From Circinella minor (lineage: Eukaryota; Mucoromycota; Mucoromycetes; Mucorales; Lichtheimiaceae), in assembly GCA_016758965.1 (NCBI GenBank), contig JAEPRB010000025.1, positions 62,001 to 126,000 on the forward strand: a stretch of 64,000 nucleotides of DNA, in the 5' to 3' direction. Below the pieces are notes generated by a model. It ran no database searches and was not told where the DNA came from. It was given only the letters and a program-made list of their open reading frames with translations. The translations under genes were made by a program, and so were the position numbers. Shown here one piece after another: positions 49,530 through 62,053 of this stretch; position 1 is the stretch's first letter; each line of letters opens with the position of its first letter.

Positions 49530-50568
49530 ATGCAACAAGGTGGATACCAATTTAGACAAAGTGATCCGTTTACTTCCACTATCATAAATTCACCGGCTAG
49601 TCCAACAGGAACAATGACAACAACAAGTAGTAGTAATACATCCTCAAGGTTTTCTTTTCTTAATGGTCAATATAATCAATTAATTGATGATCTTAGTATT
49701 ATTGATGATATGATGGTTTATCAAGAAGACGAAGAAACTTATGGTAAGTTGTTGAAGAAGTGAAAAGAAAACGATCCAATAGTTATATATAAATAATTAA
49801 TACGTAATTTCATATTAATTTATTCAAAATATTAAATAAAACAGATAATACAATTGCTGATGCATCTCGAGTTGTTGCCAAGAAACAACAGTCTCTTGAT
49901 GATTTGCAACAAACTGAAATAGATTACGTTCATTCACTTTCAACATTTGAAGAAGTATTTGTTTCTCGTATGGAGGTTTGGTTCGATCAAAATCAACGTA
50001 GTGCTAATAAATCCATTGGTGATAAATTACAAGATATTCATGAATTAATTCGTGTATGGAGTTATCTTTTGAAAACACATCGATCTTTTTGTCAATCACT
50101 TAAAGAAAGGTAAAAAAAAAACATCTATACACGAGTCATCGATTAAATATATCAGTTAATGGCTCTCGTGTTTCTTGATATTCTCTAGAGAAAGTTTGAT
50201 AACTCATTACTTTTTTATAATAAATACTGGTATAGAAAGCAAATGTGGGGACCAACTCAACTGATCTCGGATGTCCTTCTTGATCTTGTAGGTTATTTTC
50301 TTTTTCTTTTTTCACCACCACCTTTTCCTTTTTATCAAAAGGACTCAACAGATAGACTAATAAAGCAAAAATTAAAAATAGCACACCAATATGGTTCCAC
50401 TTTATGAGCAATTTATGAAACGAATAGGAAAAGCAATAGTAGCGCTCGATCAACTTTACCGAGCCTCATCATTTACAAAAATTGTCAACGTAAGTTACTG
50501 ATAAAATTCAACTCTATTTTATACTTTAATAGGGAAGGGAGAAGTAGAAATCTAGAATAATAAAGTTG

Positions 50569-50603
<35 letters not shown>

Positions 50604-51453
50604 ACTTACCGTTATCTTTTATATGTATACACAAAAAAACCTAATAATTAAGCAGGTGACTATTGCCGACCATGATATGAATTATTTTCTTCGTTTACCA
50701 CTAGAACGAATGAATGTCTATTTACATACCATCGATCGATTGGTCGAAAATACATTACCAGGACACCCAGATTATCGAGGTTTGAAACAAGCTGCTGATT
50801 TATTTCGATTTAAACAATTTCAAGGACGCCTTACCGATTGTAAAAAACACATGTTGGTCATGGATATTCAACGTGCGATGCCAAATTGTCCAGCAACTGT
50901 AACATTGACTCGACGTGTTCTTTTACAAGCTCCTTTGGTTAAAGTCAGTCTTGATGACCCTACAAACATATCAGATGTTCGCAACTATATTCTTTACAAC
51001 GACATGCTTTTATTTTGCAAACAATCATCATCGTCGTCGTTATCACCCAACATCAACATGAATAAAAAATTACAACTCAAGGGTAAATTGGAACTTCGAG
51101 GTGCTATTGTTCGCCCAATTTTACCTCAGCTGGCTGAGGAAATGATGGATTCAAAATCAGGTCGCAAAACCAATATTCTTAATACATTTCGTAATAGCAA
51201 GAAAGATTCCATGCAACAAAAGTTGTCAATACCAACATCAGTTTATGGATTCGAAGTACTTGTAATCGAAGGCAATGCGGATTATATCGCTGCTTTTCAT
51301 CAAAATTATGGTAGTTCGGGCCCGGCTGTAAGACGAAGGCATGTTTTACGAGCACAATCAGCAGAACAACAGGATGCTTGGTTACAAAGTCTAGATCATG
51401 CTATTCAATTGGTTAATACCCCCACACGAATAGAGTTATCCAGTAATACATAA
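49530..51453 (+). CDS. Rho guanine nucleotide exchange factor (DH-PH protein)
   Basis: Five exons: 49530-49743, 49845-50109, 50236-50287, 50382-50489 and 50656-51453; 478 aa. The Ser/Thr-rich N-terminus (about 70 residues) is followed by a Dbl-homology domain beginning at QQTEIDYVHSLSTFEEVF (conserved region 1), with a later conserved segment FLRLPLERMNVYLHTIDRLVENT, the DH equivalent of the PxQR..Y..LL helix. A PH-like domain comes next (YNDMLLFCKQ ... LKGKLELRGAIVRPI ... YGFEVLVIEG ... HVLRAQSAEQQDAWLQSLDHAI). Such proteins load GTP on Rho/Cdc42-type GTPases to control polarity and the actin cytoskeleton. It is smaller than most fungal RhoGEFs and lacks obvious DEP or CNH domains. The target GTPase is unknown. 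Confidence 0.88.
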
Positions 51454-51880
51454 CAACAATCTTTAATCTATTTCAAATATTTAATTAACTCATTCATTTC
51501 ATCCACCTGTTTCACATAAAACATCATACCATTTTCTTCTTCTTCACGTCCCTTCCAACCTTTCCAATTCCTTTATTTCCATATAATTTCTCCACCCATT
51601 CATTACATATATTTGCTTACCCACTCATTCACATACGTATATCCTTTTTTTTTCTCTGACTGCGTAACTTTTTTTCTATTGTAAATGCTGTAACTATGTA
51701 TATTGCTTTCTTTTTTTTTTTTTTTTACCTTTTTTCTTTCCATTCTTTCGATAGTATATTTCTCAGATTATTATTATTATTTTTTAAGTAGCTATGTGTG
51801 TATATAATTATATATATAAATAATTTATTTAATTATTTTACTTTTCTATACATGTACATACAACATACACTTTTCTTTTT
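51454..51880. other. RhoGEF-CWF19 convergent 3' spacer
   Basis: 427 nt between the two stop codons; T-rich with a T-run near 51712-51726. No coding potential. Confidence 0.5.
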
Positions 51881-54495
51881 TCATGCATCCAAAGAAGCAG
51901 TCCAATCCCATTTTTCCCAGCTCTTTAAAAACTTTTGTTGTCTTGATCGATTCTCACTAACATGATGATATTTTGGCCTTCGCCATAATTCAGGACCAAT
52001 ATCAAGCATACCAGCAATAATTTCTTTACCAAACCAATGAGGAAATTCTTTTGAGTTTTCAATCACATGGCCATAACTAGTTTCTAGACCACACCAAACA
52101 TGAAAATATGGAAGGTTTTTCACCATAGAATGACGGAACCCACGTGATGTTGTGTCAATCAATTTTTTATGTTGAGACCATTCTTCATCTACACCTAAAA
52201 TAGCTTCTTTGAAATAAGCAGGTGCTTCTTCATATGTTCCATATGGAATAGGAATAGCTTCAATGGCTGTATGTCGTTGACCACGAACGTTAGTAACAGT
52301 TTCCATAAATACAACGCCACAACCTTGATCATTGAACATTTGTAATAAACATTTTTGAAAGTTCTATAATAAATAAATGGTTGAAAGAAGCGGGATTATT
52401 ATTATTATTATTTTCAAATGATATGTTGGAACCTTTTTTCTTTTGGACACAATATATAACTCTCACATGGTCTTACACACACGATTTTTTTTTTTACTTA
52501 CTCGAACTTCATTCCATACATCATCATCACATTCAAGCATAGAATTAACATGTTGTAAAGGAATAATCAAACAATGACCAGGGGTTAATTCTTGAACATT
52601 AGGTAAAGCAAGGTAAGTTTGAGTTCCCAAGGAGATCATACAACATTGAGGTGGTTTATCATCATGATAACAAAATCGACATTTTTCCAAAGCATCTTGT
52701 GAACGTTTATAATCCTTGATAGCATGGCGCATTTTTTGTTCTTCAGTCATTCCTTTTCGTGCACCCATTACTTCTGCTTTTTCATCCATATAATCCAAAT
52801 TATTTTCATAGGAAGAATCCGTCATGATTTTATTTGCAAATTCAAGATCCATATTAGAAGTAGTTCGGCTACCTGCTTTTTCTTGTCGTACCATATCCAT
52901 CAATGACATAGTATCGTCGGTAGTACCGTAACGTAATCGTTCACCTGTTTTTGGATCATGTGTATGTTGAAATCGTTCCTTGTTTTTACCTTTTCGATCG
53001 GAGCTAATTGTTTTGTCATTTGTCAATGCATAATCATAAAACCTTCCTTCACTATCGACTGTTGGTAATATTTTAACTGATTTACCATCTTGATCCTATT
53101 GTTTTTATTTTTTAAAAAAACAGAGATATATAATTATATTTAGTATCTTTTCTTTTCTTTTCCTCTATATCTTACTTTAGGAAGATAATAAAAGTAACAA
53201 AATAAAAACTTACAGTTCCTTCTGCACTACCAGTTTCTTGAGCTTCAAATAGAATACGTTGTTTTTCATACTCCTTTTCTAATTCTTCCGCATTATCTTT
53301 ACCCATCAATTTAGCTTTTAAAACTTCTGCATTGAGTTTATTTAGTTGGTCGCGCGTCAAAATCGGTTCAGCTGATGAAAAAGCAGCAGGCATCTGATGT
53401 TGTGTAATAATCAACGGAGATGAGGTATCTCCTGACTTTTTTCGTCGTTTCACTTCACGTCCAAATTCGTCAAGACTTGTTGATTTATTATTATCATTAT
53501 TACTTCTTCTGGGTTCTGGTCGTTGAAATGATTTCGATGTTGTATCTGTTTGAGCATAAATAGTTCTTTTACTTGTTGATGATGAAGGTGAATCTCTTCT
53601 TGATGAAGACCTTGATCGGTTTTTACCGTCCAAAAAATCTCGTTCAGCTAATGCTTCATTTAGTTTTTCAAGTGACTTTATAAATAAAAGAGTAGATGAA
53701 ACATGTTATTATTTTAATACAACAATAAGAAACATATTCTTTTCATCCTTTTTTTTCCTTCCCCCTCATCCTTTCACACCCATATCCTACTTGCATCTTT
53801 TCTCATCAAACAAAAATCAATACATTATGAGTAAAAACCCTTAATATGGGTAAATTAAAAAGAAAAGCTTAACATTACTTACACCATAACGTTCAATACC
53901 AACTTCTTCAATAGTTCGTTCTTCATCTTCAGCTTGTTCCATAACACGTTTCAGTTTTGTCATTCGCCATTTAGAACCTGCATCGCCAAATTTAATTTCT
54001 CTTTTCTTATTTTCAGAAACTGGATATTGTTCAACAGTTAAACCAGCTTTAAGATGAGGATTTAATTCACGATCACTGATCTTTGGCTAGAAAATATGTA
54101 TATATTTTTTTTTATGCATAAAAATGGGTTGAGTAAAAAAAAAATATTATGCATTCAAATATTATTAATTTAATTACCTCATCAGGATTAGGTTTTATTT
54201 CTTCTTCTTTAGGTTTTGCAGAACCAAGTGATCCAAAATCAAAAGATTCATTTAACATCCATTCATGACGTGGTGCTTGTTGTTCTTGTTCTTGTGTAGC
54301 AGTAGTAGTGGGAATAGGCGGAGCTGTTGTTGATTGTTGATCTGTTGCTTCAACCCATAATGAAGGATCTGAATAATCAATTTCTTGTTCATTGTCACTA
54401 TGACTACTATCACTATGGTGACGTAAGTGTTTTTTATGTTTCTTATGATGGTGTTTCTTATCTTTTTTTGATTTTTTTGATTTCTTTTCTCCCAT
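51881..54495 (-). CDS. CWF19-type pre-mRNA splicing factor
   Basis: Five exons on the minus strand: 54495-54178, 54086-53883, 53675-53214, 53095-52502 and 52363-51881; 686 aa. The N-terminus is Lys/His-rich (KKSKKSKKDKKHHHKKHKK) and has the family segments YSDPSLWVEA and RELNPHLKAG. The C-terminal half has CwfJ domain 1 (CRFCYHDDKPPQCCMISLGTQTYLALP ... LTPGHCLIIPLQHVNSM), a HIT-like fold, and CwfJ domain 2 (GCGVVFMETV ... QRHTAIEAIPIP ... PYFHVWCGL ... FPHWFGKEI). These are the two domains of Cwf19/CWF19L2, which acts with the intron-lariat spliceosome and debranching. The exon 3 acceptor (ATAAAG) is weaker than the rest. It shares an 863-bp divergent promoter with the perilipin-like gene. 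Confidence 0.94.
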
Positions 54496-55358
54496 TATTA
54501 TTTATTATTAAAAAAGAACAAAAAAAAAAGATATCTATTTGACGCGTGTGTGTCAGACCAAAAAAAAACCCCCATTCGAAACTTTTGGTAATAAATTTCA
54601 TCCTCCGTTCATTTTTTTTATTTTTATTTTTCTTATTGTTTTTTATTGTGTACAAGGAGCAGTTACAGTAAATAGGAAACACCGAAAAAAAAATAGTTAA
54701 TATCAAAACAAGAGGAAAAACATTTATGAGATAATGGTTAGACATTTGAATTGCTTTTTTTCTCACGTGTAAAAAGGAAATATGTATACTTTTTATGTAT
54801 ATCAAATATTTTAATAGATATATCAATTTTTTTTTTTGCTCGGCATTTATAATCTAAAGAAGTATATCCTATTTTTTTATTTTTATTTTGATCATGAATA
54901 ATGAGAAACTCAGCAAAAGAGTAGAAATTAGGCATTGACCACAGTTGTTACTCTCCCCCCCCCCATTTTTTAAATGCATGTGAAAATGTGAAAAAGATAT
55001 TGACTCGTTGACGAACGCCAAATCAGGCCAAACTTCACGGATGAATATCCGATTAGCTTTTTTATTATAATTTACATCAGCCACACACAGTAAAGAGAGA
55101 GAAAAGGGAGTTTATTATTATTATTTTACACAACATATTTTTTCAAAACGTTTATAATTTTCATTTTTTTCACATGGTTTTTTTTGTTTAAATATTTAAA
55201 ACGATTCAAAAAAAACTTTCGTTTTCTTTTTTCTTCTCTTTTTTTCTTCTTCTTGTTTATAAATTCTCCTTTCTTTATTCTTTTATAAAAAAAAACACTT
55301 TTATTTTTCTTTCACCTCTCTTTTTTACTTAAAAACTTATCTTTTTATTGAAACAATA
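54496..55358. promoter_or_regulatory. Divergent intergenic region between CWF19 and the perilipin-like gene
   Basis: 863 nt between two start codons facing away from each other, so it must contain both promoters. The perilipin side ends in a strongly pyrimidine-rich stretch (about 55215-55330). The CWF19 side is A/T-mixed with a C-run near 54954-54964 in the middle. No specific factor site is claimed. Confidence 0.5.
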
Positions 55359-56484
55359 ATGTCCGCTAAAAGTGAGTATCTTGTGTGTTTTTTTTATTGT
55401 TATCGTTACTACTATTATTATTTATTGTAAAAATAGTAATAACAATATAGAAAGAATGGTGTGCATAGATGATAGAACACGTTTAATTTGATAATATAAA
55501 TATAATAATTATTAATTTATTAATATTGCATTTTTTTTTCTGACCCAACAAAAAAAATTAGTTGACGAAGCAGTTGACCTTAAGCACTCGGAGAAAGCCG
55601 AAACATTTGTTGGCCGTGTGACTTCCTCAATCCCGATCGTTCAGGAGAGTGTTTCGACAGTTCAAGCTTACGCCAGCTCAACCTCTATTGGTCGTATGGC
55701 TTTGAACACCAAACCTCCTAAATACGTTCAAACCTATTACGAAAGTTATGTTCAACCTCATCTTGATCGTGCTGACCAACTTGGTTGTCGTTCTCTTGAT
55801 CTTTTACAGGAAAAGTTCCCTGCTCCCAAACAACAAGCTAATGATCGCCTTGCTAGTGTTGTTGATAATATGGAAACTATTCTCGAACATTATCTCCCTA
55901 AGACTAACGATGAAAACAACAATGACGAAAAACAACGTGGAGTATCAACAACTGATGAAGAAAACAACAACCAAGCTATTCGTGCTTATCGTATTCTCAA
56001 CACAGCCGCTACTCGCCTCACCAAAAATGTTCAAACACGTACTGTTACCGCAGCTACCACCAATGTTGTTGCTCTTCAAAGCATGTTGAACGTCTATGCT
56101 GAAGCTGCTAAGCAACGATTTGTTTTGCCAGAAAAAACTACTGAACAAATCTGGCAATTAACTAATCAAGTGACCGCTCAAGTCTATTCTGTCATGGATT
56201 ATTTCAAGCAACAACCTCAATCAGAATGGCTCAAGGCTCGTGTAGCATCTCTTGTTGATATTGCTGCCAAACAAATTGAATTGGTTCGTGGTCAATATAA
56301 TCGTAAGGATATCAATTCTTATGAAAAGGCTCGTGCAGTTGCTCAAGGTTTACAAGAACAAGTATTGCCTGTATTGGAAACAATCCAATCTCAAATTCAT
56401 TATTATACTGAAAAGGCTGAAGTGAAACGCTCCTTTGAATACTTTGGTCTTATGAAGGTCATTCCTACCGCAACTGCTCAGTAA
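55359..56484 (+). CDS. Perilipin-like lipid-droplet protein (Cap20/Mpl1-type)
   Basis: Two exons, 55359-55371 and 55562-56484; 311 aa. Exon 1 encodes only MSAK plus one base before a GTGAGT donor. The N-terminal half resembles the PAT-like region of fungal perilipins: VTSSIPIVQESVSTVQAYASST, the GRMAL segment, and PHLDRADQLGCRSLDLLQEKFPA, with the alternating small/hydrophobic pattern and the conserved final Phe-Pro. The C-terminal half is a long series of amphipathic helices without a signal peptide or membrane segment. Fungal Cap20/Mpl1 proteins coat lipid droplets and control access of lipases; that role is inferred from resemblance. A strongly biased codon set suggests good expression. 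Confidence 0.75.
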
Positions 56485-59251
56485 AAAAAAGCAGAATAAT
56501 ATAGTCTTATATTTTTTCTTTCTTTCTTTTCATATTAAATCATTTTTTACCCTCTTCTTACACCCACTTCCCCCCATCCCTTTCTTTTTTTTTCTATTCA
56601 TTTTCTTACTTCTAACAACATACTTATTAACTTTTATCTCTATTTTTTTATACTTTACATAAATATGTATTATTTTTCTTCACCCCCTTTTTCTTTTCTC
56701 AACAAATCAAACGAATTGCTTATTATATTTCACATAAAATATCCTTTTATCAACTTTTTTCATTAAAAAAAGATTCCCATCGTATTAAACAAAACCTAAA
56801 ACAAAGAATAAAAAGTTTGCTATTACATTATAATGTTTTATTATTATTATTATAATAACTAAAAAAAAAATATTTCAAAAAATAGACGGAATTAAAAAAA
56901 AAGCCCGGAAAAATCCGCGGATAGAATCAATAGAATCAAATTAATGATAATTCTCATATGTAAAAGAAAGATAATGATGTAATAGCCAACAAATTTTTAA
57001 AAAAAACATCATGATCATCATATAATAGTATCATAATAAGAACAATAGCAACAAATAATAAAATAAAAGAAAAATTAAATGGACCAATTAAGTTATGTAG
57101 ATCATATTTATATTGATATTTTAATACTTAGAAAAAAAAAAGCGCAAAAAAAAAGTTATTTAGTAAATATTATTCTATATTTACACTAAAATAGATAAAT
57201 AACTAAATAAAAATATTTTTTATTACTGTTTTCAAAATATAACATAATAGACATTTTGATAGCTGAACTACGGTAGATATGATAGTAATATATTTTATAA
57301 GAACATGTGATCATTTGTTAATAGAAAGAAGAAAGTAGAGGGATATGCATGAACACAAAAAAAAACGATGTGCTTCAAAAAGTCTATGTGTACGACACCA
57401 TATGAAAAAAAGAAATGAAATTTTTTTTTGGTTGTATCGTAAAAATGCATTAATTGTAGAAAAAAGGTACAAATACGGTCAAGTCTAGTATTTGTAGTTG
57501 ACAAATGAATATAACACACATATACACATACCATGTGAGAAATTAAATTGTTCTATTTATTACATACGCTTATTGATGAATTATTATTTAGTATGAACTA
57601 CTTAGTACTAAATAATAATACGTACGTAGAAATGGTCCGTGTACATTTTTTGTGCTGTCTTTGAATGATAAAAAAAACTGGATGGGGTTACTCAATATAT
57701 GAAAAAAATACATATATTATCTGACTCGTAATAATGATAATAAAAAATGTAACTTGTTAGAACTAATAATAAATCAGTAACCCAAAGTAATAATAATATT
57801 CAACTTCAATTTTGATCTTCATCTTCATAAGTTATTTTATAATAATAGTTTACCTATTCAAAATCTGAGGCGTGGATAATTCAAATGATACGTTAGTAAA
57901 ATAAAATAAAAAATAATGAGAAACTCAATCGTTTGTACACCTTTAAATTTTGTTGGGGGAGGTGTAAAAAGACTTATCATCTTCTTGCGCTATATATTTC
58001 TTGTATATATCAATCTTTTTCCACATGTTCCACATGGAGAAAAAATTATTTTAAATCCTTAACCTATGTCAATCATTTATTTTTATTTTTGACTCATATA
58101 CACATGCAATATCTACGCTATAATTATATTTTTGATTTTCATGCAATCTTGAAACATGATATGTAACATAGTATAATATATTTGTTAAGAAAAAAAGTGT
58201 CAATGAAAAAAAAAAACCATATCATAAAGACCGTGGAATCATCTCGTGAGATTTTGTGAAAAAAAAAAGGAGTTGGTTAAACGGCTGTTATATAATCATA
58301 ATAGAAATACGATTATCATGGCAGAAATATATTGCTCTGCTCACTTATCACTTTGCCCATGTTTTTCATTGAACTGCGACATAGTATTACATACTATTTC
58401 ACTTATGATTAACCTAATAATACTTCGTGTTTATATGAGCATAATATATATACGTATTACATAACAGTGATACTGTACTTCTGAAATACCACAAGAGCAA
58501 ACACATGTTGCTCAGTTATGGTTTAGACATAGTTTCACCAAATCTAATCATACAGTATGATATTTACCATAACTGTGGTTTTTTCATCATGCTGCTTACC
58601 CCAAATATAAAGAGGAATCCATATGATCAGTAGCTCGTAACAACTGGGAGCATAAGTTATAATATGCAAAAACAGTACAGCTGTTACAGTCTTTACGTAT
58701 TATTATAAATCCAGATAAGTATATGATTTATATAATAATAAATAGTAAACTGCTTTAAAAATTGTGCGTGATCAAACACATATTTATCATCATTTAACTC
58801 TAACACGCAGTAACATGGTGCTTTATACAAGCACAAGTTATGTACACCATAAATAGCTTATAATGAAGACTACATAGTAATGAACTACTTTAATTTAGTC
58901 CCATGGACACACATTTTGCTAGAACGGATACTATAGCTACATTGAGACACATATGGAACGACAGCTTTAAAGATAAAAATCCTTAACCAAACCTACGTAA
59001 CACTCGTTTATAATACTTTATTGAATAAATAATCATCTAATAAATATATAAATAAATTAAAGATTGTTATTTTATGAACTGATTTGATTATTACTACAGT
59101 TTGATAAGACGCTAAAAATATTCAAGTAAGGAATATAGTTACGATGTTATAGCCTTGATTACAGAATCATAATATCTCTCTTTGTTATTATAAAACCTTT
59201 TTCAGGCCTACTATCCCAACAAAAATATTTTAAATAAAAATATAGAAGCTT
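56485..59251. other. Gene-poor A+T-rich region
   Basis: 2.8 kb. The first 200 nt are pyrimidine-rich 3' flank of the perilipin-like gene. The rest has stops in all frames. A perfect 13-bp inverted repeat, TTATTATTTAGTA with TACTAAATAATAA, lies at about 57582-57620 with a 12-nt loop. No gene or RNA recognised. Confidence 0.5.
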
Positions 59252-59253
59252 TA

Positions 59254-60042
59254 CTGTCACCGCTCGCTATAACGATATTCGATATAACGATATTTCGATA
59301 TAACGATAGGGTTTTGGGTTTCAAGACAGATCAAGCGGGAAAATATCGTTAATTTTATATAACGATATCCGATAGGATTTTAGCAAAAATATCGTTATAT
59401 CGAGCAGACAAATAATATCTTTATCTCTTAAAAAAGAAAATAATGCTAATTTGTTGGGCATTTTTCATGTTCTTACTTTAGTTTTTAAACATTTTTGTCA
59501 AGAGTTTAATAATTTGAACATCAAATTTATCTTCAGGTATCGCCTTTTCCAAAAAAAAGAAAGCCAGTGATATCCTGCTTTTGCCCCTTTCTTTTGAAAA
59601 TATGATTTGTTTTTTACCATCTATGCAAGTTTAACTTGTTCTTGTCATTTTGCATGGCTTGATAAACAATAGACAGTTTCTGATGGTTATCATAATATAA
59701 TACTCGCATTTTTTTCTTATATAGGGGATCAGCATTAATTATATGTGACCATGTGGTTGCAATTCAATTAAAATTAATGAGACGAGGAATATTTAATAAA
59801 GAAAAATGTACAAAGAAAAAAAAACTATTTTATTTTTATAGCTTATTTACAGTATAAATGATATAATGTGCTAGAGTTTTCTTCTTTTTGCAAGACATAT
59901 TAGATACATGTGAGGTCAAGGACATATGGATAGGATTTTACTCGATCGTTATAACTCAGATCAAGAATTCGCTATAACGATTATTCGATATAACAATGTC
60001 CTTTTGGTCTTACGGGGGTATCGTTATAGCGAGCGGTGACAG
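59254..60042. mobile_element. pogo/Tigger-like terminal-inverted-repeat element (probably non-autonomous)
   Basis: The ends are perfect inverted repeats of more than 24 bp: CTGTCACCGCTCGC... at 59254 and its reverse complement ending ...GGTGACAG at 60042. Both ends are flanked by TA (59252-59253 and 60043-60044), the target duplication of Tc1/mariner-superfamily elements. Just inside the left end are repeated CGATATAACGATA-type units (about 59268-59310, again near 59346-59403 and at the right end near 59975-59996), as in the subterminal repeats of pogo/Tigger elements. The interior of about 740 bp has no intact transposase. A short fragmented frame on the minus strand near 59500-59600 might be a transposase relic, but this is uncertain. 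Confidence 0.8.
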
Positions 60043-60044
60043 TA

Positions 60045-62053
60045 ATTTGTTCTGAAAAGCTAGAACCCAACACCCTACCCTTGGCGTTGAATCCCTGGAT
60101 ACGTCATTTGTAAGGAATGCTGGGATCTCACATATATTACTAAAAAAGAGTATTGTTTCTTCCTTACGGCTTGCGGCCAATTATTTTCATTTTACACTGT
60201 TTATAGGATTGTTTAACAATTCCGGTTTTAAGAGTTATATTACAAGTGGGCCACACAATTAGCGCTTTGTCAGTATAAATCAAAATGTCGTATATACGTA
60301 TAAGCTTACTTTCTATTATATTTTACTATCCTGACAATTAAAAACACACATTTTTTGTTACTTATATTGTCATAATTAGTAGGATATATAATATAATTCA
60401 AACATTTTGCTAGTTTACTGATAAATATTGCGACTTTGGATACAAGGATCTTGAGTATTATATTATTTTTATAACATTTATAAAAGAGATGCTTTACTTA
60501 TTAATAGCTACTGTATTATCTGTAATAACATAACGCTATTTTTGTTCAAAGACATTTTCTTTGTACCATGTGGTAAAACAGAGCCTATATAATTGAACAA
60601 GTGTAAAGTGATTTAGGCGGTAAATAGTACTACAATAATAACATATAAAAGAGTAATTTATTATTGGTTGAATAGTATACGGATTAAAATTACCAGACGC
60701 ATAACATTTTTAACATAAGCCTCTGTGATATCTTTTCTGACATAAAGACACGATGGTTTGAACATAAGATATACTATATTTCCCGATGGACTTTGAATTA
60801 ACTAAACGTAGTTTATTTTATTATTATTACTTACAGATAGGTATACAATTATACATATTGTTTATTAAACAATTTTCTTGGGTGCACACTTTATTGATAA
60901 TTTTCATGTAGAGGCAGACAAAGTTGTAGCAGTATATGTCCGAAAAGGGTATGTTCATAGCAATACATCTTAAATTTTTTAAACTTCATGACTTTACATT
61001 TGTTAAGTAATAAATAACAAACAAATGATAAACATTATCAACAATAACTTATGAGTTTGTTTTTTGCTTATCAAAACTCACAAAATTTTCTTCATAGTCT
61101 TTAAGTGAGTTTTCGTTTGTTTTTTTCGTTAATGTTTTTTTTTCTTTTAACAATAGTAATTTGATAAAAGCTTTTAATGAAATTTGTGAATTGCTATTTG
61201 TATCAATAATAATTCATGGAAATTATATACAATGTAGATATAAGAAATATTATCCAATTTTTTAATGTTGCTAAAAACACCCCTTTGATGAATCAATAAA
61301 GATATCGTTTATCGTCGAATTTTACCTATATAAATATATATTGACTTTTATGAAACAAAACTGAATAACATATAGTTTATTTTTCCTCAGATAAAAAATA
61401 CCATATGTATGATTGGTGAAGAATAAAATTGAATTAAATGCACTTTATATTAATTTCTCTCATTCAATTTTGAAATGTTCGATAGTTATTTTATGCCGAG
61501 AATACATGTAGTCCAATTGTTTTTGTGATGTGTACCAATGACTTACTATGCTCAGGAAAGCGGTATTATTCAAGAAAAATAATATTAATACGTACAGAAA
61601 AAGATGGTGTTACCGTGTCAGCGGTATTATTCTACAGCTTTTATATAACTCATATACATAACAACTACAAGTAGGAGATCAACAAGAATAAGCAGCAGCA
61701 GATAAAGTAGATACAGAATTTTATACAACAAGAATAAAAGTAATTGTATGCTTATTGTCATTACTCGTGCGTTTCGTGCTACGTTTCTATTGTACAGAAG
61801 CAATATGTCCATAACACCTTCTTTTTATTTCGTTACGGTCATTTACGGCGATATGTACCTGAACACTTGAGTCATTTTAATGTAGATATTAAAATAGTGG
61901 AGCTTTATAGTCGGTAAAAAAATGAACCGAAGATATTCTCCGGGAGACGGAGGATCACGGACCTCCAGGTGTCACACATCACAAAAAACAAATAAATACT
62001 TTTTTTTCCTGCTGTTACTTTCTTGCTTTTTAACACTTTCGATTTTTAAAAAA
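60045..62053. other. Gene-poor A+T-rich region upstream of P450 B
   Basis: 2.0 kb with no recognised gene. Frames are short and stop-rich. The final stretch before the P450 B start contains a 44-codon in-frame extension with an upstream ATG at 61922; its product (polar, then a Phe/Leu run) does not match the paralogue, so the ATG at 62054 is preferred. Confidence 0.5.

Noticed and set aside
49284..49559. 91-codon Lys-rich minus-strand frame
   Set aside because: It covers the T-rich leader of the RhoGEF gene; composition is that of a reversed pyrimidine tract.
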